64,000 nucleotides of DNA. It comes from Hybos culiciformis (Eukaryota; Arthropoda; Insecta; Diptera; Hybotidae). Below are positions 10,389-21,700 of the stretch, piece after piece (position 1 is the first letter of the stretch; every line of letters begins with the position of its first letter). Position numbers and translations under genes: made by a program. The notes under the pieces are model-generated. The model was not told where the DNA came from, ran no database searches, and saw only the letters and a list, made by a program, of their open reading frames with translations. The stretch spans positions 55,947,851 through 56,011,850 of the forward strand of contig OZ023274.1 of the NCBI GenBank assembly GCA_964007475.1, in the 5' to 3' direction.

Positions 10389-13252
10389 TTCGTTCTAAGT
10401 GTAAGACTATTTTTTTAAAATCTGAAACACTTAATTTTGACATTTATGCCTTAACGGAGACTTGGCTTTATAATGGCATCCTTGATAATGAACTTTTTTC
10501 TCCCTGCTTTCAAATTTTTCGAAAAGATCGTTACCCGAATATTGAGGGCGACAGCTCCAATGTTCCGAAAGGTGGTGGAGCTCTAATAGCGACACGATCT
10601 CACCTTGATGTTACTCTGATTTCTCTTCCTTCTTATACTCTCATTGATGCCGTTGCGATTAAACTGAAGACTTCTAGTAAATCTATTTTCATTTTGAATA
10701 TTTATATTAGTCCTAGTAACACTTCTGGTTACGATGAGGTTTTAAATGCTATTAATTTTGTCTCTAACATCCTATCTGAAACTGATGAATTTTTACTTTT
10801 GGGTGATTTCAATTTACCCAATTTGAGATGGGTTGAGTCTGATGAGGGTGACTACCTAATTTCAACAACACCCTCCTCATGTTTGGAGATTGACTTTCTT
10901 GATGCTGTTTCATCAGCTCCTCTGTTTCAAATTTCTAAAGTCAAAAATTTTATGAACAGACAGTTGGATCTAATTTTCTTTTCTGATCCAACTAATTGCA
11001 CTGTTCAAGAAAGTGCAAATTTCTTGGTTGAAATTGATAGATTTCACCCCCCTATGCATTTTATATTTAGTGTTTTTGAGTCCAATGAAATAATTCCGCA
11101 AAGCTCTTCTGAGTTCAATTTTAGGAAAACTGATTTCATTAAACTCAATAGTTACCTCAGCCAGGCTGACTTTTCATTCCTTAATGATGTGGATTTGGAC
11201 TTGGACTCGATGGTTGACTCCTTTTATGAAATTCTTTTCAATGGTTTTTCATTATCATGTCCACTTTTTACTAGAAGGGACATGAGATCTTGTTCGCCTC
11301 CCTGGTTTAATAGAGAACTAAAAGCTCTAAGAAACAGGAAGAATAAGGCTTGGAAAAATTTCTTAATAACCGGAAGTGAGGTCGACCATGAGGCTTTTCA
11401 AAATTTATTGAATGAGTTCCGAATCTTGTTTGAGTCTCAATATGAGGATTATTTAAACAAGACAAAGCTTGATATATTGAAGGATCCTAAAAGATTCTTT
11501 AGTTTTATTAATTCTAAGAAGAAAGGGGATAGTTATCCTCAAACTCTTAGTTTCTTTAATACCTCTTCCAATGATGACCTAACCGTAGCTAATTTTTTTG
11601 CTAACCATTTTTCCAGTTCTTTTTCTGACTCAAACTTCAATGTTGATACTGCCTATTTCAGTTATTTAAACAATTGCCCACAAACTTCTATGACCGTAAT
11701 ATCAATTGAAGTGAATGAACTTTTCAAGTTTTTGTCTAAGCTTCAAGATGATTGTTCTTCTGGCCCTGATGGTGTCCCACCGATAATCTTGAAAAATTGT
11801 GCTTCTACTTTATGTAATCCTCTATCTATTATTTTTAATAGATCTTTATTAACCGGTTACTTTCCAAAAGTCTGGAAACACTCATATATCATACCGGTTT
11901 TCAAGAAAGGTTCCAGAGCTGACGTTTTAAATTATCGTCCAATAGCTAAAATTTCTTCAATTCCTAAGCTTTTTGAAGCTGTCATTTCTGAAGATATACA
12001 TTTTTATTGCAAAAATTTTATTACTGATAATCAGCATGGGTTTCTTAAGGGTAGGTCTACTACTACTAACCTTATAGAAATTACTTCAGCTTATAGGGAT
12101 AACATGGAGAAGGGTTATCAGACTGACTCTGTATATACTGATTTTAGCAAAGCATTCGATGTACTTCCTCATCAGATTATTTTATTTAAATTGGCTGCAT
12201 ATGGTTTCCCACCTTCTTTTATTGAGTGGAAAAAATCTTGGCTTGGTCCTCGGGATTATCAGGTCAAATTTCGCTCTGCCATATCTTCAACCTACACAGC
12301 TACTTCTGGAGTGCCTCAAGGTAGCCACCTTGGTCCACTTGATTTCGTGATCGCTATTAACGATGTTTCACTCATCATTTCCTATAGCGATCACAACATT
12401 TATGCCGATGATATGAAAATTTTTAAAAAAATCTCTAGTCCTTCAGACTGCAATCTCTTACAAACTGACCTTAATAGCTTTAACCTTTGGTGTATTAAGA
12501 ATAATCTCCTTCTTAATGTGTCTAAATGTCAAAATATATCATTTTCAAGGAAAAGAAATCCTATTAACTTTCAATATACACTTAATAATATTCTTATTCC
12601 CAAAGTCAATGAAGTTAGAGATCTCGGCATTTTATGTGATTACCAATTGACATTTAAACCACATGTAAATGCAATTGTAAATAAAGCAAATTCCACTCTA
12701 GGTTTTATTAAACGTTGGTCAAGAGAGTTCTGTGACCCATTTATAACCAGACTTCTTTTTACATCTCTTGTGAGACCATTGTTAGAATATGCCTCTCAAG
12801 TATGGTCACCCTTTTTTTCTGTCGACATCAACAGAATCGAATCCGTTCAAAAAAAATTTCTTAGATTTGCATTGAGGCATCTTCCTTGGGAGGATAACTT
12901 AATCCTTCCACCGTATAGAGAGCGCTTAAATCTCATTAAGCTTGAATCTCTTCAAGACAGACGTGAATTTGCTGATGTTGTTTTCATTCATCAAATTATT
13001 ATTGGTGAAATTATTTCTCCTTTTATTCTGGAGAAGATCAACTTTCGAGTTAATACCAGAAACCTCCGTACTACTAACTTATTTGAAATTGCTTACCATA
13101 GAACCGAATATGGATGCAATGATCCCATTTCTCGAATGCTTTCCTTTGCTAATAAAAATCATCATGTTTTTGACCTTAATATTTCTAAGGCATCCCTTAA
13201 AGCTGGTTTAAAAACTAATTCTTTTTTCTCTAATAACATTGGAAGACTTTAA
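10353..13252 (+). CDS. LINE ORF2: apurinic-type endonuclease and reverse transcriptase
   Basis: The frame is open from 10328 to a stop at 13250-13252, about 965 codons after the slippery site. The endonuclease begins at once (QNVRGLRSK near 10373), with TETWL near 10455 and the catalytic GDFN near 10799. The usual SDH near its end reads DRFH here, so one catalytic position may be altered. The RT has YTDFSKAFD (12134), GVPQGSHLGP (12308) and the active-site YADD (12401). Past GP, the motif continues LDF where LLF is usual; the broken copy at 30588 shares this. A basic thumb/C-terminal region with RIESVQKKFLRFALRHLPW follows. There is no RNase H. The only early ATG in frame (10694) would delete a third of the endonuclease, so expression probably depends on -1 frameshifting or reinitiation at the ORF1 stop. 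Confidence 0.92.
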
Positions 13253-13665
13253 TTAATATATAATTTCTATCTGTTTATTTTACTTCTATTTTTTCTAGTT
13301 TTTCTATTCTTTATTTTTTTTTTTTTTTTTTTTTTTTTTAATCTACTCCTCTACTAATCTTCTTCCTTTAAAAAATTTTTTTTTTTTTTTGTCAAGGGAA
13401 ACTATTCTTGTGTTATGTGACATGTCACTAGTGATTTCGTTGTTTATCAGAAACGAGACTTGTTTTTTTTTCTATAATTCTTTTTTGTTTTCTTTTCTGA
13501 TGCTTGATTTAAGCATCGTTTGGTGGTAATATTAATTTTCCATTGCATGCTTCGTACCGAGCCCTCTCCTCTCGTATTAGCATGTATATGAGAGTGATGG
13601 TAAAGTTTTCATGGCAACTTATTGCCTTGAAGTGCAGTGGTGTTAAGATACACCCCCAACTCAAT

Positions 13666-13696
<31 letters not shown>
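13253..13696 (+). other. LINE 3' untranslated region and poly(A) tail
   Basis: It contains poly-T runs at about 13314-13339 and 13376-13390, a segment GGGAAACTATTCTTGTGTTA that is also present at 61211-61600 (minus), and ends in an uninterrupted A run from about 13669 to 13696. The sequence GATACTTTCCGGG follows. GATAC also occurs near 8879, but five bases are too few to call a target duplication. Confidence 0.75.
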
Positions 13697-13698
<2 letters not shown>

Positions 13699-13699
13699 T

Positions 13700-15310
13700 A
13701 CTTTCCGGGATATAAAGGTTTGAGAGCCCCCCTACTCTCTCACCAAGTTGCGGACAAATCGAACTTGTGCACGTCAACTGCACTTACGGGGCTGTTTTTC
13801 TACCTGGGTACCCATCTACTTGTGTAAATATGTTCCTACCTTCTTCCTATATTTTTAAATATTTTTTTTTTTATTTCTTGAAAATATATTTTTTTTTTAT
13901 TTCTTCAAAATAATTTTAAATCTTATTTCATTGAAAATTATTCAATCATTATTTTTTTGATAATTTTTTTTATTTCAATAATTTTTTTAAAATTATTAAC
14001 TTACTTTTATGAAAATGGGTACATTAAAATGAAATAATTTCATTTCTTTTTTGTAAAAAAAAACAATAACCACTAAAAATCCACCTGTAGGTAGTTAAAT
14101 TAGGGAAAAAATTTTCCTAGAAAGGATTTTTTTTATTTTGGACATTTAAAATTAATTTTTTTTAATAAACTAATAAAAGACTTATTTTTTATTAATTTAT
14201 CTTCATTATTATTGAATTTAAATTTATTTTTAATGTTTAAAACAAAACAAAAAAAGACAACAAAAATCACTACCGACCAACATACTGAACGAAAATTTTA
14301 AAACTAGTGGGAATTTTTTATTTATTATCCCTACGAAAAGTTTTGTTTACTTTTCAACTACATGGCTGATTATCTTAGTGTTGGTGATGGTTTGATATTC
14401 TTTTTCGTTTTACTGTATGGGTTGTAATGAAAATAATAAAAATGAGTTCGTGGGAAGTTTAATTTATTAATGGGTTTGCAGTATATATACACAATAAATG
14501 CCATTTTTCTCTTTTATTGCAATAAAATTTAGAATATGAGTAATATTTTTAAATGTGTATTATAAAATGTATTATTATGCGTATTTTAAAATGCATTATT
14601 TTACTTTAATTAAATTTCCTAACGTTACGGACGTTATTATGGCTGAGATTAAAAAGAAAAAAATGTATTTGATAGAGATTTTAATAGAGAAATAAATATG
14701 AATATAACTATTTCCGTTTATTAATAAATTAAAGTAGTAAATTAAAGTATTAAAGTAGTAACAAAATAAAAATTAACAAATCGGTCATAACAAGAAAATA
14801 ACAAGAAAATTTAAAAAAATCAATTTGGCTCTTGTAATATTTATGTACTCATTTTTTTTTTAAGAAAAAAAAATTTGTTTGTGAAATCTTAATTCTTTCA
14901 AAAAATTTTTATTTCACTCATTCGATATTTTCATCACACACATTTTAAAAAAATCATTTGATAATGATATTCTTTTTTCGTTTCATATTTTTAAACTGGT
15001 GAGTGGGAATATCACGATCATTTTTAATACAGGACAAAACGAAAAAGATAATCGTTTGATTCATTTTAATCAAAAAAGATTATCAAAAATGATAATTTTC
15101 GAACCCTGTAATAAACATTAAATAATAGACATTTTCCAAGCCAAATTTTCTGATGATACTTTTAGGGTTAATGTTTTGTTCAAATTTTAAATTAATTTAT
15201 ATGGAACAAATTATTTATACCCTGAGATAAGAGAACTATTACCGTAACAGAAATATCGAACAATCGAATTTAATGGTTGCCGCAATCAACTTATATGATT
15301 GTGGAACAGA
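13700..15310. other. AT-rich non-coding stretch
   Basis: No gene or complete element was seen. 14940-15120 is rich in ATCATTTGATAATGATA-like motifs and ends with TTCGAACCCTGTA, which resembles an end of an inverted-repeat element; no partner end was found. Confidence 0.4.
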
Positions 15311-15317
15311 TTGTTAA

Positions 15318-15688
15318 AGATTACTGTTATTCGTTAGAATTGATTGTTATCATTCGCCCATTCGCTTCAATCTTTGTATAAATTCGTATCCAGAACCTGA
15401 CGCTGCTAAAACCTATTGTTATAATTTAAGCAAAGCAAATTTCGTGACTTTTCTACGTTATTTAAAAATTAACGATATTATGAGTATGATATTTTTATAT
15501 AAGTTTTATACAATTTCTGGTACTATTGACAAAAGGTCATACACAAACCTTATTAGGTTTGATTCGGACTCAGAAGGACTTAGAAATAAAAAAGGAAAGC
15601 CTGGAGAACATATGTATATTAAAACTATAAATAATAACGACTATGTAGTTATGGTCAGTATTTTCGAAGAACAAAAATATAATAATTG
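15318..15688 (+). pseudogene. Coding-like fragment, possibly a LINE linker region
   Basis: About 123 codons are open after a stop at 15315. The stretch YPEPDAAKTYCYNLSKANFV (from 15387), followed by LRYLKIND, has normal protein composition. It resembles the linker between endonuclease and RT in jockey-type LINEs, where an ADF/ANF motif precedes a short helix. It ends in a polar segment (GKPGEHMYIKTI). No catalytic motif is present and no start codon is evident, so both the family and the coding status are tentative. Confidence 0.3.
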
Positions 15689-15689
15689 A

Positions 15690-16815
15690 CATTTCTACTT
15701 TCCGTGAATACAATGAGCAAAAAAGAAATTAAGTTGTGTTTTCTGATAGCGAAGTTAAGTGTACGTTAAATTGTTTTAAATGCCTTGATAAGTATAGTTT
15801 TTTATTTTTGTACAAAATAAAATAAAATAAAAAAAAACAAAATAAAATAAATCAATAATTGTTTTAATTTCAATTTTAATTCTTTTTTGCGGATTTTGAC
15901 CTTGCCTTTGTGAAAACCAAAATATAAATACAACATTTATCAAGTAAGCTCATCAAATTTGGCAAAAAGCAAACTTTAAACAGTTTACCACCAAAATCAC
16001 ACAAAAATAGGATTGGAGAATATTGATTATAACATCTGACTAAACTTGAGACAGGACTATAAACACCATAGTTCAGTGGCGTACGCAGGTAGGTGTTACT
16101 GTGGGTTAAACCCCCCCCCCCCCCCCCATGACCCATAATAAAAAATTGTTCAAATACTATAATAAGTAGCATAAGTAAGAATATATTTATTATTAAATAT
16201 TCATATTATACTAATATGTTCTAAATAGAACACATTTTGAATTGACTCAATTACAAGATATATTTACTCAGCCAACTCAATTTAATTTTAGGATTAGCAT
16301 TGCTTAGTATTCATCGTTTCGTCACTGTTGCGCCCCACGTTTTTAGTTAAATACTGTTGTAATCAGTTTCAAGTATGTGTGTCCACAATGCGCCGGAGAA
16401 AAATTTTTATTTTCTTCTTTTTAGTCAATTTAAGAACGTGGTTTTTAAACTTTTTTATTTAGTATTTATTTTCTTCTTTTTATTTTTACCAAATTTGTGT
16501 TATTAATCATTTCCTTTTTTTGTGTACCAAATTTGAATGAAATCGGACAAACTTTTGAAGTCTTCCCTAGGAAAGGTCGCTGGGTAGTAGCACAATAAAT
16601 TTTTGGTTACGAAATTTGTGTTTTTAATTATTTCCTCTTTTTATGTACTAAATTTGAATGAAATCGGACGAACTTTTGGTTGTGAAAATTTGATTGCAAA
16701 ATTTCGAGGGCAGACAAACAGACAAGAAACTTTTTACATCATGATTAAATTGGTAGAATATTGGATTGTCATCGGGTTCAGAGCTATGTTAAAAGTTTCG
16801 GAGCTGTAGCTTATC
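15690..16815. other. Non-coding; one hAT-like end and a poly-C run
   Basis: CAGTGGCGTACGCAGG at 16074-16089, followed by a C run at about 16110-16127, looks like one end of a hAT-type element; no matching right end was seen. A segment at about 16500-16740 with ACCAAATTTGAATGAAATCGG occurs twice in partial form (16527 and 16645). The text GCAGACAAACAGACAAGAAA (16708) recurs at 25403, beyond the nested elements, so these flanks belong to one older repeat. Confidence 0.45.
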
Positions 16816-17842
16816 CAGGGTTGGACTGGCCCACCGGGACACCGGGACATTTCCCGGTGGGCCGGTAATATTTTTTATTACTAATTATTTTAAAGATACA
16901 ATGGAATCTTATTTAAATATATTTTGATTGAAAATAATTTTGGGAAAGAATCGAAGTATAATAACTTCGAAAGTACGGTACTCAGTGCTAAACAATTATA
17001 CTTTGAAAATGCAGTAAACAGGGAAGTTATATTCAGAAAAATATATTAATTAAAAAAGAAAACAGGGTAAAAAAAAAATATTTGTTAATTGATTCGATGA
17101 GATTGCAACTCTCTAGTCCTCTTTTGTGCTAAAATATATTAAATGTATAAGATTTCCGTGGCTTGCAACTCATTTGACTTAGATTTAAATAATCGTCATG
17201 TTTGGAAACAAAATCGAACATAGATTATTTATTCAAAAAGTGTTATTAAAATTTAAAGCTCAAAAACCATAATGGAAATCATAGGCGCCCGGAAGGGGGG
17301 GCAAGGGGGGGCCTTGGCCCCCCTGGCTTTGATGAAGAAAATAAAACTTAATCAGCGATGAGACCTAAACACTAAACTCGTACAAATTAGAAACCCGATT
17401 TTAATTTAAATATTAGAATGTTTGTCATTTTTCAAACGAAAAAAAAAACTTATTATCTCAAACAATAACTTTGTTATAAGAACGCTTGCCCTTAAATTTC
17501 ACTTTTTTAATGCGCTAAGAAATTTTGAGAACATTTAAATTAGAAATTTTAGATTTTAATTTTTTCAGATTTTTATGTCATGCAGTATTTAAATTGTTTT
17601 AATAAATTATTCAATTTTTTTTTCATATTTTTCGATTTTTGAGTCACGGGTAAAAATACAAAAATATTTATAAATTTTGGAATTTCTAAATGCACGGAAT
17701 TCCAGATATTCCTTTTTCATATTTCGCTTAGTCAAGAGCAACACATTTATGAAAAAAGAATTCCTTTTCTGGTTACTTTTATGATAGAGACATTGTCGAA
17801 GTAGTAAAAAAGAAAATCATCGTTCAGTTACAATAAAAAACA

Positions 17843-18059
17843 CACGAAGCAGTCATAGAACTGCCTACAGAAGTTTATACTTAAAAAATTTAAACTATGA
17901 AATAACAGTGGCTACAAATGACAGTACAAAATGTAAATTAAAATATTTTTATTTTAATTTACATTTTGTACTCAGCAGCCTATCATTTGTAGCCACTGTT
18001 ATTTCATAGTTTAATTTTTAAGTATAAACTTCTGTAGGCAGTTCTATGACTGCTTCGTG
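17843..18059. mobile_element. MITE, CACGAAGCAGTCATAG family, second copy
   Basis: This 217-bp copy has the same inverted ends as 665-896 and a shorter middle. CAAT lies just outside the A/T-rich end on each side (CAATAAAAAA and TTTTTTCAATA), a possible target duplication that is not decisive. Confidence 0.85.
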
Positions 18060-18139
18060 TGTTTTTTCAATAATATTCATTCTGATTACCAATATTAAGT
18101 GTATAACGGAAAAAAATTATGTTTCCTAAAACAGAAGAC

Positions 18140-18600
18140 AACCGTTCGAAATAAAAAAGGGAAAAAATTCGCCTGCACATTGCAACTTATAATAAAATAA
18201 CATAAAAAGATGTGCGAGTTTTATTCTACTTTAAAAATCTTAAAATCTAAAACAGAAGTTAACAAACATTCGATATTAGTTAATAAAAAAAAAGGAAAAA
18301 AATCGCACTGCACATTGCAACTTATAACAAAATATCATAAAAAAATGTGCGAGTTTTATTCTACTTTAAAAATCTTAAAACTAAAATAGAAGTTAACAAA
18401 CATTCGATATTAGATAATAAAAAAAAGCGAAAAAAATCGCACTATACATTGCAACTTATAACAAAATATCATAAAAAAATGTGCGAGTTTTATTCTACTT
18501 TAAAAATCTTAACATCTAAAACAGAAGTTTACAAACATATTAGATAATAAAAAAGAGGGAAAAATTGCACTGCACATTATAACTTATAATAAGATGTCAT
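18140..18600. repeat. Tandem repeat, about 134-bp unit, 3.3 copies
   Basis: Units start at GCACATTGCAACTTATAA near 18175, 18310, 18444 and 18572 (spacings 135, 134, 128). Each contains GTGCGAGTTTTATTCTACTT. No coding signal. Confidence 0.9.
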
Positions 18601-18644
18601 AAATTAGAATTCTTTTATTATATTTTAGAAATTCAAAACCATGT

Positions 18645-18717
18645 GGACTATATGGTTTAGTGGCTAGAACATCAGACTATGAGAGTAAAGGTTCAGGTTC
18701 GATTCCCCAATGAATAC
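18645..18717 (+). repeat. tRNA-derived sequence, copy at start of duplication unit 1
   Basis: It has an A-box-like TGGTTTAGTGG and a B box GGTTCGATTCC. Acceptor stem pairing is absent. The anticodon region reads CTATGAG. Confidence 0.65.
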
Positions 18718-18950
18718 ATTTTTTTTTTTTTAATTTTTTTACTTTTTTTGAACATAATAATTTTTAATTTTTTTGAACATAATTTTTTTATTGGTAGAAA
18801 ATGTAATTTTTTTGCTTGTAATATTGGGCCCTATATATACATATATTTGAAATTAAAAAAGTGTACGATAATTATGAATTCCTACCCAAATTTTTTGGTC
18901 TGGTAATCTTTATTTCACCAGAGCTACCTATTTTGAAAAATTTTTTTTTT

Positions 18951-19320
18951 GCATATTTTGAGCCGGGAAAACCTATAATGATAAATTACTTGATCGATAT
19001 CTATACTATCAATGCCAAAATATACCTACGTTGTTTCTCAAGGCTTTAATAAAATTATTTGTAACGAGTTTAGTGCGTCCAAAATTATAAATTTGTTTTA
19101 TAGGATATAATGTTTAGGCAGTTCTATGACTGCTTCGTGTTTTTTTTTTTTTTTTTGCATATTTGGAGCCGGGAAAACCTATAATGATAAATTACTTGAT
19201 CGATATCTATACTATCAATGCCAAAATATACCGATGTTGTTTCTCAAGGCTTTAATAAAACTATTTGTAACCAGTTTAGTGCGTCCAATATTATAAATTT
19301 GTTTTATAGGATATAATGTT
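18951..19320 (+). repeat. Local direct duplication split by a lone MITE end
   Basis: GCATATTTTGAGCCGGGAAA and what follows (18951-19113) recur at 19157-19320. Between them is TAGGCAGTTCTATGACTGCT-type sequence (19115-19139), which equals one end of the MITE at 665-896. Copy two of the large duplication (21911-22080) has only one version, so this happened after or during the large duplication. Confidence 0.8.
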
Positions 19321-19529
19321 TATAACTTTAGTGGTAACATGATCTCTGTAAAAAAAATAAAACAAAAACATGAAACATGAAATGAAATGTGATCACTTTT
19401 CTTACTTATTTTTCTCCCGGGAAATTCGTACTTTTTTTAGCGTTTATTATCTTATTAACTACAACAGGATTAACAAATGCTTGTTTAAATACATATATAC
19501 ATATAACTGTCTTGTCATAGTAAGTGGTA

Positions 19530-19811
19530 CTCTGGGCTACATTCAATAATCGAATAAATCTTTCGCCTTTTACTAAAGATTTCCGTTGGTGTGGCCAAAT
19601 AATGAGTCTAAAATGAATTTTTGTAGTACCCAGCTTTTAGCTGGGTCATTTTTATTTTATGTCGGCCGTCATGGTGTAGTGGTATTGCCTTTATCCTACG
19701 GCGTGTTCGGTCGTGGGTTCGATTCCCACCTTGGACTGGAATTTGTGTCATTTTTCAAATTTGTCTCACTTGAATTAAGTGTGTGTGTTGTTTTAAAAAA
19801 AAAAAAAAAAA
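19530..19811 (+). mobile_element. SINE-like insertion with internal tRNA-like promoter and poly(A)
   Basis: Copy two of the duplication is an empty site (GTAAGTGGTAAAACATG at about 22275), whereas copy one has about 282 bp inserted here, ending in a run of about 17 A. Inside is a tRNA-like segment at 19664. Its promoter is about 130 bp into the insert, not at the 5' end as in most SINEs. The flanking duplication, if any, is masked by A bases. Confidence 0.75.
19664..19737 (+). tRNA. tRNA-like sequence inside SINE-like insertion
   Basis: A box TGGTGTAGTGG, B box GGTTCGATTCC, and a perfect T arm (GTGGG/CCCAC around TTCGATT). The acceptor arm pairs poorly, so this is more likely a polymerase III promoter of tRNA origin than a working tRNA gene. 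The anticodon was not assigned with confidence. Confidence 0.45.
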
Positions 19812-21371
19812 CATGTTTGAAAATTAGTTGGGACTTTAGTGATATACCTATTATCCGGTGTCTAAATTTTTTATGAATGATCACAAGATTATGTTAATTC
19901 TATTGTGAAAATAAGATTGCACGAAAAAGCTGTGAATATTGCAGAACGCTGCCCACAATATTGAAAAATAGTTCATTGAACTCGCTATTAAAAAACTGAT
20001 TTCTGAATAGGATAGTTTTTTCACAATTAAATTTTTAAAAAGAAATAGCATCTCGATACTTAAATTTATGCATCTGTCAACGTTTCCAATATTTTTTACA
20101 TCCATTTTATAGCAATATTCAATTGCATTAATTCATATATGAAATTATACAGTTTTCAACTAAGTTCTCAAATAAGTTTTTAGCTACATTTTAATTTTAT
20201 AATATGTATTATAAAATTATAAAACACTATTTATTAATTAAAAGTTTTTTCCATTTATATAAATTAAAATAAAAAATCAAAGAGCGCCTAATTTGCACAT
20301 TTTTTTGAACCAAATTTGCTACAATTTTACTTAGCTCTGTGTTTTGCTTTAAAAATAGAATATGTATAAAAATGATAAATTAGTGGCTGATAAAAACATT
20401 TTGGTTTGTTTAAATATCTCAAAAAAACTAATTATTATGAAAAAAAAAAAATTAAAATATTTGACAAAAATAGGGTTGATTGCACATTAAAAATAAAAAA
20501 TTTGTCTGGAAAAACTTATGTCTCATTTTTTATTTTAAACTAATTTCAAAATAAAAATGAAAATAAAAATAATCTAGAGTGTGTAAAAACATTTCCCAGA
20601 TGTTTCGAAAATTATTTTATTTGATGGAAAATCAGCTCGAATAACTAATTTAAATTAAACATTATGAATTATAAATCAAAATTTTGTTCATATAAATCGA
20701 ATTTTAAGACATTTTACTAAATTTTTGTTCATATTAATCAATTGTTAAATAATTTTATTAAATTTTGGCATTTAAATCTATTTTATTGTATTTTGTTTAT
20801 ATAAGTCTTATCTGTAAAAGTTCATCATCGACTGGAAATAATATTATTTGTCTAGACTAAATCTATAATTAATTTGAGACGTTAAATAATATGAAGTTAA
20901 CAATATTTTATATTTTTATATTTAATCATTCGTAACTGCGTGAAATTCCGAAGTTTTCACATCTGCATGTCAAAATAAAAAATAGACGAAAATATCAAAT
21001 TGAAATTAGGATCGAATTTGGCAAATAATATTTAAGCTATAAATTAAAAAATATAGGATCAAAAAATAAATGTATATTTCTATTGCTAACTATCACTTTT
21101 TAATTATTTCATAGTCCCTTATTTTATTATACATATATAAATAAATCGACAATAAATTCCGTTGTCACATGAGAATTTTTTTTTGGGGACCCACAAAGAA
21201 AAGGATTATTTAATTTATTTTTTTTAATGAAAAACTATAAATCATATTTTTATTTTAATTCAAGAATTGTTAAGTGGTGCAAAAATTTAATTTTTATCAT
21301 ATATCCTGAATATTTAACGTTTTCCAAAAATACTAAAACGATTTGTTTCTTTATTAAAAAAAAAAAAATCC

Positions 21372-21436
21372 TCATTGGGAATCGAACCAGGCACCTTCAG
21401 ACTTACAGTGTGATGTTCTACTACTAAGCCATATTC
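21372..21436 (-). repeat. tRNA-like sequence, inverted, end of duplication unit 1
   Basis: The minus strand has GGTTCGATTCCCAATGAGG and a decayed A box (TGGCTTAGTAGTAG). It faces the plus-strand copy at 21627. Confidence 0.55.
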
Positions 21437-21626
21437 TACTACTAAGCTATATGAGTTTATTTTTGTTGTTAGTTAATTTTTCAAACTCGTTTTTTGAGTA
21501 TTCTAATTCTATTCTTATTTTTTTTTTTGAGTATTATTTTTTATTCCCCTACAATAAAATAAAAACAAAAAAATGAATGGTTTATTAGAATTTTTTTATT
21601 ATATTTTAGAAATCCAAAATCATATG

Positions 21627-21700
21627 GGCTATATGGCTTAGTGGCTAGAACATCGGACTATAAGAGTGAAGGTGTCAGGTTCGATTCCCCAATGAATACA
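21627..21700 (+). repeat. tRNA-derived sequence, start of duplication unit 2
   Basis: A-box-like TGGCTTAGTGG and B box GGTTCGATTCC. Nearly identical to 213-289 (minus). Confidence 0.65.

Larger units (their letters stand above)
8880..13696 (+). mobile_element. Nearly full-length LINE (non-LTR retrotransposon), jockey/CR1-like
   Basis: Order: a leader from about 8880, ORF1 (9234-10352), ORF2 (10353-13252), a 3' untranslated region with poly-T tracts, and a terminal A run of about 28 bases ending near 13696. Both ORFs are open end to end, so the copy is young. The 5' boundary is approximate because no convincing target duplication was found. Related broken copies lie at 30640-32462 (minus), and a related 3' tail at 61211-61600 (minus). 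The endonuclease plus RT layout without RNase H, with a PHD-finger ORF1, fits the jockey/CR1/L2 group. The exact clade needs a tree. Confidence 0.9.

Noticed and set aside
13543..13827. 94-codon frame with a poly-Lys stretch
   Set aside because: It runs through the LINE poly(A) tail, so the Lys run is the A run.
15876..16172. 98-codon frame with a Gly run
   Set aside because: The Gly run is the poly-C tract; the rest has no family pattern.
18347..18547. 66-codon frame
   Set aside because: It lies in the 134-bp tandem repeat and is low-complexity AT-rich sequence.
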